Shown piece by piece: positions 8,389 through 14,668 of a stretch of 32,624 bases of DNA (position 1 is its first letter; every line of letters begins with the position of its first letter). The notes beneath the pieces are model-generated. The model did no database searches. It saw only the letters and a program-made list of their open reading frames with translations, and was not told the DNA's origin. Origin of the DNA: a virus; IMG/VR virus record IMGVR_UViG_3300037327_000103, positions 1 to 32,624 of that record; one strand, 5' to 3'. The position numbers were made by a program, and so were the translations under genes.

Positions 8389-8925
8389 ATGGCTGATACG
8401 ACTCTCGCCGACGCCAACCTCGGCGCAACCCCGAAAACGCCCATGCCGCCTGAGCCCGCGCGCACCATCCTTGCGCTCGATCTCGGCACCACGACCGGCT
8501 GGGCGCTGCGCGGCCATGACGGGCTGATCACCAGCGGAACAGCATCGTTCAGGCCCGGCCGCTTCGATGGCGGCGGCATGCGGTATCTGCGCTTCACCAA
8601 CTGGCTGACCGAGCTGGACCGGCTGTCTGGCCCGATCGCGACGATCTGGTTCGAGGAAGTGCGCCGCCACGCAGGCACCGACGCAGCCCACGTCTTTGGT
8701 GGACTGCTTGGTGTGCTGACCAGTTGGGCGGAATTGCGCGGCGTTCCCTATCAAGGCGTACCCGTTGGCACGATCAAAAAATATGCCACCGGTCGCGGCA
8801 ACGCCAACAAGCAGGCAATGATCGACGCGGCCCGCGCCCGTGGGTTCAGCCCGGCCGACGACAACGAGGCCGACGCCATCGCCATTCTGCTCTGGGCCAT
8901 CGAGACCCGGGGAGGTGCGGTATGA
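8389..8925 (+). CDS. RuvC-like Holliday junction resolvase
   Basis: 178 residues with an RNase H/actin-like fold signature. The first strand TILALDLGTTTGWAL carries Asp31, the strand IWFEEV supplies Glu89/Glu90, and the C-terminal DDNEADAIAI (Asp158, Glu160, Asp162) completes the acidic cluster expected of RuvC-type nucleases. ATG 8389 is chosen because AAAAGGAGA lies 6 bp upstream. The long frame reaching back to 8173 overlaps the primase and is not needed. In phages such enzymes resolve recombination intermediates or debranch DNA before packaging. The 127 bp before it (8262-8388) shows no clear gene. Confidence 0.8.
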   Translation: MADTTLADANLGATPKTPMPPEPARTILALDLGTTTGWALRGHDGLITSGTASFRPGRFDGGGMRYLRFTNWLTELDRLSGPIATIWFEEVRRHAGTDAAHVFGGLLGVLTSWAELRGVPYQGVPVGTIKKYATGRGNANKQAMIDAARARGFSPADDNEADAIAILLWAIETRGGAV

Positions 8926-9116
8926 GCTTCCACCCGAAAGGCTACGGCGGTCACCGCCGCGATCCCGAACAGGTCAAGCGCGACGGTTGGCACGACCAGC
9001 AGATGCTGGCTGTGTCGCTGGACGACCACCGCCTCACCTGGCCCGAGCGCGAACTGGTTCGGCAACTGGGCGAGCGGCTCTATGGCAAGCGGCAGGAGGA
9101 CCGACGTCATGGCTGA
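8922..9116 (+). CDS. hypothetical phage protein, 64 aa
   Basis: The ATG at 8922 overlaps the resolvase stop (ATGA). The product is small, charged and probably soluble, with His/Arg-rich N-terminal (KGYGGHRRDPEQVKRDGWHDQQ) and a helical C-terminal segment. It overlaps the next gene by 8 bp. It has no recognised domain; small basic proteins in this place could bind DNA, but nothing visible proves that. Confidence 0.6.
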   Translation: MSFHPKGYGGHRRDPEQVKRDGWHDQQMLAVSLDDHRLTWPERELVRQLGERLYGKRQEDRRHG

Positions 9117-9555
9117 CTGGACCACGGGCCGCGTGCAGGACCGGCTGGAGCTGGCCGCAGACGTGTTCGCGCAACTGCCCGGCGTGAAGCCCACGGGCTA
9201 CTTCAACGCCTGGCCCGAGTATTTCCACAGCTTCGCCGATCATGTGGGGCAAGAGCCGGAAACGCGCCGCCCGCGCCCTACCCCGCGCCAGATCACCGAA
9301 GCCGAGGAGGCGATGCTCTGGCTGCGCTGGCTGGAGCGTGACGACGCGCGCATCGTCTGGCTGCGCGCAAGGGGCAAGCCGTGGAAGAAGATCACCTGGG
9401 AGATCGGGCTCAGCCGTCCGGCCGCCAACCGCCACTGGCAGTACGGCGTCGCGCTGATCACCTGGCGGCTCCATGGCCGCGTGCCATCATCGCGGCGCTC
9501 GAGGCGGTTCGTGATCGACAACGCCGACAGCCTGTCAAGGAAAATCATCCTGTGA
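9109..9555 (+). CDS. DUF6362-like protein with helix-turn-helix character
   Basis: 148 residues starting at ATG 9109 behind CAGGAGGA (9093-9100). The conserved core is EEAMLWLRWLERDDARIVWLRA (about 65-86), then KPWKKITWEIGLSRPAANRHW (about 90-110), which reads as a helix-turn-helix of the kind found in sigma-like or late-regulator proteins. I recall this as DUF6362, common in rhodobacterial prophages before the methyltransferase and terminase genes; the number is from memory. A role in activating later genes is plausible given the structured intergenic region that follows, but is not shown. Confidence 0.62.
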   Translation: MADWTTGRVQDRLELAADVFAQLPGVKPTGYFNAWPEYFHSFADHVGQEPETRRPRPTPRQITEAEEAMLWLRWLERDDARIVWLRARGKPWKKITWEIGLSRPAANRHWQYGVALITWRLHGRVPSSRRSRRFVIDNADSLSRKIIL

Positions 9556-9669
9556 CGGAATTTTCGGGGAGACATCCCGTGGGGTTCACCAAGCCGGCCT
9601 CGGGGCCTACAAATGGGTTATGCTCGCACGAGGCGTGAGCGACGGGACACCACGACACGACTGGATTCC

Positions 9670-10034
9670 GGGGTCCACCCGGGGTCCAGTTGGGAATCCA
9701 GAAGGGGACACGATGGCACGAGAGCGGCGACAGTTCGACCCCGGGCAAACGGTGACCGGTTGACCGGAAAAACCATCTCCGCCACCCGCTAAGTCATTGA
9801 TTTCACGGTTCCTTTCTGTGCACTTCGTATGCTGGCGGGCGTGGCGCAAAATGTCGCCAGCGACAGGGCCGATTTTTTGGGAAGCCACCGGTGTCCAGCA
9901 TCCAGCTACGACACCCTGAAAGCTTCGTGATTTCAAAGACCTGACCGGCCGCGCGGGGTGGATACCCCGCGGACTTCGGAGTCCAGCCGGAAGCCGGTGG
10001 CCCCCACCGCGGAGTCCACCCGTGGGGGAGTCCA
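9670..10034 (+). repeat. six direct copies of GGNGTCCA
   Basis: GGGGTCCA occurs at 9670-9677 and 9681-9688, GGTGTCCA at 9890-9897, and GGAGTCCA at 9978-9985, 10011-10018 and 10027-10034, all in the same orientation. The first two lie in the loop of an inverted repeat, and the last three overlap the hairpins upstream of the methyltransferase gene. A repeated, same-strand octamer confined to a non-coding stretch suggests a protein or RNA recognition site. Its role is unknown. Confidence 0.5.
9952..10028 (+). promoter_or_regulatory. three successive hairpins before the methyltransferase gene
   Basis: CGCGGGGT (9952-9959) pairs with ACCCCGCG (9964-9971) around a GGAT loop. GGACT (9971-9975) pairs with AGTCC (9980-9984) around TCGG. 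CCCCCAC (10001-10007) pairs with GTGGGGG (10022-10028). They lie 43-119 bp before the ATG at 10071, so would be in its leader RNA if transcription starts upstream. No T-tract follows, so these are not classical terminators. Attenuation or protein binding is possible. Confidence 0.4.
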
Positions 10035-10070
10035 ATCCCTTCGGCCCCAATGCCATAGACAGGAATACGC

Positions 10071-11405
10071 ATGACGCTGAGCTTCGCCCCGGAGCGGATC
10101 GAGCACTGGCCGCTCGCGCGCCTGCAGCCTTACGCGAAGAACGCGAAGCAGCACGGGCCCGACCAGGTCGCGAAGCTCGCTGCCAGCATGGCCGAGTTCG
10201 GCTGGACCGTGCCGTGCCTCGTGGGCGAGGACGGCGAGCTGATCGCCGGCCACGGGCGGGTGCTGGCCGCGACGCAACTTGGGCTGACCGAGGCGCCGGT
10301 GATCGTGCTCGGGCACCTGACCGAGGCGCAGCGCCGGGCCTATCGTTTGGCCGACAATAAATTGACCGAACTCGGAACATGGGACGAGGCGCTGCTGTCG
10401 GCGGAACTGAACGAGCTGCTGGCCGACGACTACGACCTGTCGCTGGTCGGCTTTTCCGACGGCGAACTCGACAAGCTGCTGGCCTTCGATACGGACGTGG
10501 GCGGCGGAGAAGAAGGTAGCGCCGGGGGCTCCGTGCCTCCGCTGACCATCCCCGAGCCACCGCGCAATCCGGCCTCGCGGACAGGCGACCTGTGGATCCT
10601 CGGCGATCATCGGCTGCTCTGCGGGGACAGCACGAACCACGAAGATGTCCGCCGTCTGATGAACGGCGAGCGCGCGGTGCTGTTTGCGACCGACCCTCCG
10701 TATCTCGTCGACTACGACGGATCGAACCACCCGACGCGGAACAAGGACTGGAGCCAGTCCTACGGCGTCACTTGGGACGACAGCAGCCAAGGGGCCGAAC
10801 TCTACGACGGGTTCATAGCGGCCGCCGTCGCCGAGGCGATCACCGAGGACGCCGCCTGGTACTGCTGGCACGCCTCGCGCCGGCAGGCGATGCTGGAGGC
10901 CTGCTGGGAGAAAGCCGGCGCCTTCGTCCACCAGCAGATCATCTGGGTGAAGGACCGCGGGGTTCTCACCCGGTCGCATTACCTCTGGAAGCACGAGCCC
11001 TGCTTCATGGGCTGGCGCCGACCGAACCGCCCGCCGAAGGTTGCCGAGCAGACGTTGCCCTCGACTTGGGAGATGCCGTCCTTCGCCAAGGACGACCGGC
11101 CCGACCACCCGACGCCGAAACCGCTCGACGCTTTCGGGATCCCGATGCGCCAGCACGTCGCCCGTGGAGGGCTCTGCTACGAGCCGTTCGCTGGCTCGGG
11201 CTCGCAGATCATGGCGGGTGAGGCCAACGGCCGGCGCGTCTTCGCAATGGAGATCAGCCCGGCTTACGTCGATGTCGCCGTAGAGCGCTGGCAGGCCGAG
11301 ACCGGCAGGGACGCGATCCTCGATGGCGACGGTCGGACCTTCGCGCAGGTGAAAGCCGAGCGGCTGGGCGAGACCACGGCAGCAGGCGCCGATGCCGCTG
11401 CCTGA
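10071..11405 (+). CDS. ParB-domain/DNA adenine-or-N4-cytosine methyltransferase fusion
   Basis: A 444-residue fusion. Residues 1-130 are a ParB/sulfiredoxin-like domain (LARLQPYAKNAKQH, then ELIAGHGRVLAA). Residues about 180-425 are an amino-methyltransferase with DPPY (about 208-211, catalytic motif IV) before YEPFAGSGS (about 369-377, AdoMet-binding motif I), the beta-class order. EISPAYVDVAVERW near the end is the usual last motif. The enzyme should methylate adenine N6 or cytosine N4 in a short target; the target cannot be read from sequence. Its stop shares one base with the next start (TGATG), so it is coupled to a second methyltransferase. Anti-restriction protection is the likely benefit. 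Confidence 0.88.
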   Translation: MTLSFAPERIEHWPLARLQPYAKNAKQHGPDQVAKLAASMAEFGWTVPCLVGEDGELIAGHGRVLAATQLGLTEAPVIVLGHLTEAQRRAYRLADNKLTELGTWDEALLSAELNELLADDYDLSLVGFSDGELDKLLAFDTDVGGGEEGSAGGSVPPLTIPEPPRNPASRTGDLWILGDHRLLCGDSTNHEDVRRLMNGERAVLFATDPPYLVDYDGSNHPTRNKDWSQSYGVTWDDSSQGAELYDGFIAAAVAEAITEDAAWYCWHASRRQAMLEACWEKAGAFVHQQIIWVKDRGVLTRSHYLWKHEPCFMGWRRPNRPPKVAEQTLPSTWEMPSFAKDDRPDHPTPKPLDAFGIPMRQHVARGGLCYEPFAGSGSQIMAGEANGRRVFAMEISPAYVDVAVERWQAETGRDAILDGDGRTFAQVKAERLGETTAAGADAAA

Positions 11406-12397
11406 TGGCCGTCTACTACAACGATGCCGACCCCTTGGCCTGCGCATGGCTGCGGGAATTGATCGCGGCCGGGCTGCTGCCGGATGGCGACGTGGACGAG
11501 CGGTCCATCCTCGAAGTGGAGCCCACCGACCTGCGCGGCTTCGCGCAGTGTCATTTCTTCGCCGGAATCGGCGGCTGGCCCTACGCACTACGCCTCGCCG
11601 GCATAGCCGAGAATCTGTCCGTCTGGACCGGCTCGCCGCCCTGCCAGCCATTCAGCCAGGCCGGGCAGCGCAAGGGACAGGACGATGACCGCCATCTCGC
11701 CCCGGCCTTCCTGCGGCTCGTCGCAGCCTGCCGCCCGGAGTTCGTCTTCGGCGAGCAGGTCGCGAGCGCGGCAGTGCTCGGACCAGTTGGCAGCGCGACT
11801 CGCACAGCGGCTGAGGGCCCGGCTGGCTGGGCGTGGTTCGACGCTCTGGCTTCTGACCTGGAAGCGGCATCTTACACCGTCGCGGCGGCCGATCTGCCGG
11901 CTGCGGGCATCGGCGCTCCGCACATCCGCCAGCGGCTGTTCTTCGGCGCCGCCGCCCTGGAGCCGGGCGGGCTGGGCAACGGCCTCAGCGCGGGATCACA
12001 AGGACGGATCGGAATGCCGGGCGGTGCCGATCAACGCGCTACTCGGCCGGCAGGTCTGGCTGGCGGGCTGGCCGACGGCGATGGCGGGCTCGCCCGCGAC
12101 GGCAGCGTACAACGCGGCGGGCAACACGGATGCGAGCCGCAGGACGGTAAAGCTGGTCGACTGGTCGAAGGTGACGACCCCACCGGCGCCGATGCGACGG
12201 ACGGCGTCTGGCGAGATCCGGACTGGCTCCTCTGCCGCGATGGCCGCTGGCGGCCCGTTGAGCCCGGAACATTCCCGCTGGTTGATAGGATATCCGGTCG
12301 CATGGGGCTGCTGCGGGGCTACGGCAATGCGATCGTGCCGCCGCTCGCGGCGGAGTTCGTGACGGCGTTTCTGGAGAGCCTGCCGGAGGGGCTGTGA
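11405..12397 (+). CDS. DNA cytosine-C5 methyltransferase
   Basis: 330 residues with motif I FAGIGG (about 52-57), motif IV GSPPCQPFS (about 76-84, catalytic Cys), GEQV in the motif VI place (usual ENV altered), GAPHIRQRLFF (motif VIII region) and motif X GYGNAIVPP near the C-terminus. The ATG at 11405 overlaps the previous stop. Between about residues 195 and 265 the sequence is Gly/Asp-rich and poorly conserved-looking, the variable target-recognition region. The DNA from 11685 on is also open in another frame that matches a common phage protein type (separate entry). It probably protects phage DNA with the preceding methyltransferase. Confidence 0.85.
   Translation: MAVYYNDADPLACAWLRELIAAGLLPDGDVDERSILEVEPTDLRGFAQCHFFAGIGGWPYALRLAGIAENLSVWTGSPPCQPFSQAGQRKGQDDDRHLAPAFLRLVAACRPEFVFGEQVASAAVLGPVGSATRTAAEGPAGWAWFDALASDLEAASYTVAAADLPAAGIGAPHIRQRLFFGAAALEPGGLGNGLSAGSQGRIGMPGGADQRATRPAGLAGGLADGDGGLARDGSVQRGGQHGCEPQDGKAGRLVEGDDPTGADATDGVWRDPDWLLCRDGRWRPVEPGTFPLVDRISGRMGLLRGYGNAIVPPLAAEFVTAFLESLPEGL
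11685..12362 (+). CDS. alternative-frame ORF nested in the C5 methyltransferase gene
   Basis: 225 codons lie wholly inside the methyltransferase gene in a different frame. The translation is not random-looking. It contains CSDQLAARLAQRL, STLWLLTWKRHLTPSRRPIC, RASALRTSASGC, WPTAMAGSPATAAYNAAGNT and LSPEHSRWLIGYPVAWGCCG. From memory these match the distal part of a widespread phage family annotated as DNA methylase (RRTSxSGxxxWPTP... LNPAHSRWLMGxPxxW). The main frame over the same DNA carries normal C5-methyltransferase motifs, so both frames look conserved. The ORF may be an overlapping gene, a frameshift product or a relic. A weak AAGGGA lies about 10 bp before the ATG. Confidence 0.4.
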   Translation: MTAISPRPSCGSSQPAARSSSSASRSRARQCSDQLAARLAQRLRARLAGRGSTLWLLTWKRHLTPSRRPICRLRASALRTSASGCSSAPPPWSRAGWATASARDHKDGSECRAVPINALLGRQVWLAGWPTAMAGSPATAAYNAAGNTDASRRTVKLVDWSKVTTPPAPMRRTASGEIRTGSSAAMAAGGPLSPEHSRWLIGYPVAWGCCGATAMRSCRRSRRSS

Positions 12398-12606
12398 TGA
12401 AGCAGAGCCGGATCATGTCGATGGTCGAGGCCGCGACGAACGTCGTCGTCGGCTACGTGCTGGCCATCGCCACGCAGATCGTCGTGTTCCCATTGTTCGG
12501 GATCGAGACCGGTCTCGCCGAGCACATGACCATCGGCCTCGCCTTCGTCGGCGTCTCGCTGGCGCGCGGCTATCTTCTGCGCCGGCTGTTCGAATTTTGG
12601 CGGTGA
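12397..12606 (+). CDS. small two-helix membrane protein (DUF7220-like)
   Basis: 69 residues from ATG 12397, which shares a base with the previous stop (TGATG); a GTG at 12394 is an alternative. There are two hydrophobic stretches, VVVGYVLAIATQIVVFPLF (about 15-33) and IGLAFVGVSLARGYLL (about 45-60), after a short KQSR-type N-terminus and before a basic end RRLFEFWR. It resembles a conserved small phage membrane protein I recall as DUF7220, often beside methyltransferase and terminase genes. Function is unknown; it is far from the lysis genes, so holin is not the first guess. Confidence 0.7.
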   Translation: MKQSRIMSMVEAATNVVVGYVLAIATQIVVFPLFGIETGLAEHMTIGLAFVGVSLARGYLLRRLFEFWR

Positions 12607-12615
12607 CGCCGCGCG

Positions 12616-12813
12616 TCACTCTTCGGAGGCGACTTCCGAGACGTATGCACCGCCCGCATTCCACGAACCTTCATCGAGGGTCCAGACGGCGTTTTCCATG
12701 TCGGCCAGAACCTTGAAGGCGGCGACTTGCGCCGCCTCAGGGGATAGTGCTTCGACGGACACGAAGGTGCTTTCGGTGACGTCGCGGGTGATCTTGACCC
12801 TGAAGCGCGGCAT
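12616..12813 (-). CDS. small hypothetical protein, 65 aa
   Basis: Minus-strand gene whose ATG (12811-12813) overlaps the stop of the DUF3489 gene (12813-12815). It begins MPRFRVKITRDVTESTFVSVEAL, an alternating strand pattern followed by a helix (SPEAAQVAAFKVLADM), similar in shape to small DpnD/PcfM-like proteins; that comparison is tentative. It is the last gene of a four-gene minus-strand block that ends 9 bp from the convergent membrane protein gene. Confidence 0.6.
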   Translation of the reverse strand: MPRFRVKITRDVTESTFVSVEALSPEAAQVAAFKVLADMENAVWTLDEGSWNAGGAYVSEVASEE

Positions 12814-13403
12814 CAGTCCGCGTCCTGAATGCGATAGCAGCGCCCACGACCCTCGACCTTCTCCGAGGTGATGGTCAGGCCGAGCTTCTTTTTCAGTGCG
12901 CCGGACATGGCGCCCCTAGCGGTGTGAGCCTGCCAGTCGAGTGCCGCCACGATCTCGTCGATGGTGGCTCCGCCCTCGGCGCGGAGCATCTCGATCAGCT
13001 TCGCCTGCTTCGTGCCCGCGCGCGGTGTGCGCGCCTTGGCCGCGGGGTCGCCCTCGGCGGGAGCGTCCTTCGGGGCCTCCGCGCTCGGCGCCGCGTCGGC
13101 GCCCGTGTTCGCTCTGTCGCCGCCTTCCGGCTCGATCCCGATGGCGGCGAGGCCCGCATCTGCGATGTGCAGGAGGATGGCGCGGCCGTCCGTGTCGTTG
13201 CGCCAGATGCGGTTGAGGGCGGCATCGGCCTTGGTCCGGCTGTCGGTCGTGGTCTCGGCGATCAGCCCGCGGGAGAGGAGCGCGCCGACCACCTTGGCGG
13301 CCGCGCCGCCGCGGAGCGAGCCGGGAAGCGGCAGGACGTTGCGGTCCTCGCGCTGCGCGGCGGCGCTGAGGATCACGAGCTGGGTATCGGAAAGCTTGGT
13401 CAT
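12813..13403 (-). CDS. DUF3489 domain protein
   Basis: 196 residues. The N-terminal 80 residues look like a winged-helix-type region (LSDTQLVILSAAAQREDRNVL). An Ala/Pro/Glu-rich linker follows at about 90-125, then the DUF3489 core: TKQAKLIEMLRAEGGATIDE, WQAHTARGAMSGALKKKLGL and TSEKVEGRGRCYRI (about 129-192), itself a winged helix-like fold. These proteins are common in alphaproteobacterial phages and mobile islands and probably bind DNA, but have no defined role. It starts at 13403 behind AAGGAG on the minus strand and is coupled to the downstream 65-residue gene. Confidence 0.8.
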   Translation of the reverse strand: MTKLSDTQLVILSAAAQREDRNVLPLPGSLRGGAAAKVVGALLSRGLIAETTTDSRTKADAALNRIWRNDTDGRAILLHIADAGLAAIGIEPEGGDRANTGADAAPSAEAPKDAPAEGDPAAKARTPRAGTKQAKLIEMLRAEGGATIDEIVAALDWQAHTARGAMSGALKKKLGLTITSEKVEGRGRCYRIQDAD

Positions 13404-13498
13404 GGGGTCGTCTCCTTGGTCGGGGCCGCGACCGTCGCGACCCTCCTACGACCCCGAGCCGCGCCTTGGCGCGGCAGGAGTTCCGGCGGGGCCGGAGG

Positions 13499-13717
13499 TC
13501 AGATCAGCCCGAGGTCTCGCAGGAGCGTGGCGGCGTCGGGCAGCCGATCCGTCGCCACGTCGATGGCGATGGTCATGCTGTCGGCGGTAAGGCGGGCCGA
13601 AATGTCCGCTTCCTCGCGGAGGGCGTCCCCGATCTCCTCGAGAACGGCGGGGATGCGGCTGGCATCCCAAGGCTCGTTCAGGCCGCGGATGGCGATGCGG
13701 ATGGTGCTGGTTTCCAT
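13499..13717 (-). CDS. small hypothetical protein, 72 aa
   Basis: Starts at 13717 on the minus strand, 5 bp after the preceding gene's stop. The 72 residues start METSTIRIAIRGLNEPWD and end with TDRLPDAATLLRDLGLI; strands alternate with helices, with no membrane segment or catalytic motif. It belongs to the minus-strand block upstream of the DUF3489 gene. The 95 bp between this gene and DUF3489 (13404-13498) contain only the DUF3489 ribosome site and GC-rich sequence. Confidence 0.55.
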   Translation of the reverse strand: METSTIRIAIRGLNEPWDASRIPAVLEEIGDALREEADISARLTADSMTIAIDVATDRLPDAATLLRDLGLI

Positions 13718-13722
13718 GGTGC

Positions 13723-13995
13723 TTACTCCGCGTGCTCGCCCTCGCCGAAGGCGCTGTCGGTGATGCGCTTGAGGAGGCTGGCGTAGTGGTCAAGGGTGCC
13801 GACCATCGCCCAGCCCACCTCGTCGGGGTGGCAGTTGAAATGGTCGTCGCTCAGCGCCTGTAGCCGGGCGAGCATCTCGTCGATCTCGGCTTTCTTGCCG
13901 ATGAAGGCGTTCAGCGCGGCTTCTTTGTTGCGGCGCGCCTTCTCGGCGCGGAGCTGGTGGCGGGGCGTGGTGATTGGGTTCAGGCGCGTGGTCAT
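13723..13995 (-). CDS. small helical hypothetical protein, 90 aa
   Basis: I place the start at 13995 (MTTRLNPITTPRHQL), with GGAG about 8 bp upstream. An upstream ATG at 14022 would add nine residues and has AGAAGG only 3 bp away. The protein is basic at the N-terminus (LRAEKARRNKEAAL) and helical, with a conserved-looking NCHPDEVGWAMVGTLDHYASLL section near the C-terminus. It is the first gene of the minus-strand block, divergent from terminase, so its promoter should lie in 14023-14107. No function is recognised. Confidence 0.58.
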   Translation of the reverse strand: MTTRLNPITTPRHQLRAEKARRNKEAALNAFIGKKAEIDEMLARLQALSDDHFNCHPDEVGWAMVGTLDHYASLLKRITDSAFGEGEHAE

Positions 13996-14022
13996 CCGGT
14001 GGCTCCGTGTGCTGAGTTGCAT

Positions 14023-14107
14023 CGTCCTTCTGGATCCAGGTTCGCTCCGGCGCAGAGGCTTATCAACTCAATAAGCACATGATTTCGAATGATAATCGGA
14101 GCGCGGC
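14023..14107. promoter_or_regulatory. divergent control region between minus block and late operon
   Basis: This AT-rich pocket in a GC-rich genome separates the divergent starts. It holds an inverted repeat GCTTAT (14058-14063) / ATAAGC (14071-14076) with a 7-bp centre, a TTCGAA palindrome (14084-14089), and GATAAT (14091-14096), which could be a -10 for the terminase operon. I find no convincing -35 for it. It is the natural place for late promoter control and possibly for the cos site of a lambda-type terminase, though no cos sequence is recognisable. Confidence 0.4.
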
Positions 14108-14668
14108 ATGGAGGGTCTGAGCGAGCGCCAATACGCCGCCCGCGTCGGCCTCTCGCGCGGGGCGATCCAGAAGGCGAAGGCCGCCGGCCGCCTGGTGCTG
14201 CACGCCGATGGGAGCATCGATCCCGACGCCAGCGACGCGCGCCGGGCCGAGAGCACGGACCCGTCGAAAACCCGCAAGCCGCCCGCGCCGAAGCGCAAGC
14301 CCGTACCGGAGGCGGCTGTTTCGGCGGTGGGCGATACCCTCAAGGAACAGGGCCTGGCCGCGCCGGCCACGGGCGGCGGGACGACCTTCCTGCAGGCGAA
14401 GACGGCCAACGAGGTGCTGAAGGCGCAGGAGCGGCGCATCCGGCTGCAAAAGCTGAAAGGCGAGCTGATCGACCGCGCCCGCGCGCTGGCGCTGGTGTTC
14501 CGGCTGGCGCGGCAGGAGCGCGATGTCTGGGTCAACTGGCCCGCCCGGGTGGCCGCACTGATGGCGGCCGATGTGGGCGTGGAACCGGCCGCGATGCAGA
14601 AGGCTCTGGAGAAACATGTCCGATCCCAGCTCGACGACCTCGCCGAGATCCAGCCCGATCTCCGCTGA
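14108..14668 (+). CDS. terminase small subunit (gpNu1-like)
   Basis: 186 residues directly before the large subunit gene and overlapping it by 53 bp. The N-terminus is a helix-turn-helix (LSERQYAARVGLSRGAIQKA, residues 4-23) for binding packaging sites. It is followed by a Pro/Lys/Arg-rich linker (about 55-70) and a helical C-terminal part (KTANEVLKAQERRIRLQKLK) that in lambda Nu1 mediates self-assembly and contact with gpA. It recognises concatemeric phage DNA for packaging. The start at ATG 14108 follows GGAG at 14098-14101. Confidence 0.78.
   Translation: MEGLSERQYAARVGLSRGAIQKAKAAGRLVLHADGSIDPDASDARRAESTDPSKTRKPPAPKRKPVPEAAVSAVGDTLKEQGLAAPATGGGTTFLQAKTANEVLKAQERRIRLQKLKGELIDRARALALVFRLARQERDVWVNWPARVAALMAADVGVEPAAMQKALEKHVRSQLDDLAEIQPDLR

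Larger units (their letters stand above)
9556..10070. other. 515-bp intergenic region with repeats and hairpins
   Basis: I see no convincing gene here. A 59-codon open frame (9613-9792) has no recognisable content, and an ATG at 9714 with a weak GAAGGGG site gives only 16 codons. The stretch contains six GGNGTCCA repeats, an inverted repeat CTGGATTCC (9661-9669) / GGAATCCAG (9693-9701), an inverted repeat GCTGGCG (9831-9837) / CGCCAGC (9855-9861) followed by T6 at 9872-9877, an AT-richer part around 9790-9835, and three hairpins just before the methyltransferase gene. It looks regulatory, separating the early block from the methyltransferase block. Confidence 0.5.

Noticed and set aside
8258-8527. 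89-codon ORF overlapping the primase end and the RuvC-like gene
   Set aside because: Pro/Arg-rich shadow frame; the RuvC-like gene in the other frame has motifs and a good ribosome site.
9714-9764. Short ORF beginning MARERRQFDPGQTVTG
   Set aside because: The start looks protein-like and has a weak GAAGGGG site, but it stops after 16 codons. It may be a gene remnant; not enough to call.
9613-9792. 59-codon ORF in the intergenic region
   Set aside because: No ribosome site, Arg/Thr-rich and contains the GGGGTCCA repeats. More likely chance openness in GC-rich DNA.
9831-9877. Intrinsic terminator after the DUF6362-like gene
   Set aside because: The inverted repeat has only 7-bp arms with a 17-bp loop, and the T6 run is about 10 bp beyond the stem, so the geometry is poor.
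13404-14107. cos site upstream of terminase
   Set aside because: A lambda-type cos is expected near here, but I could not identify a convincing nick-site dyad with R-type repeats, so no coordinates are claimed.
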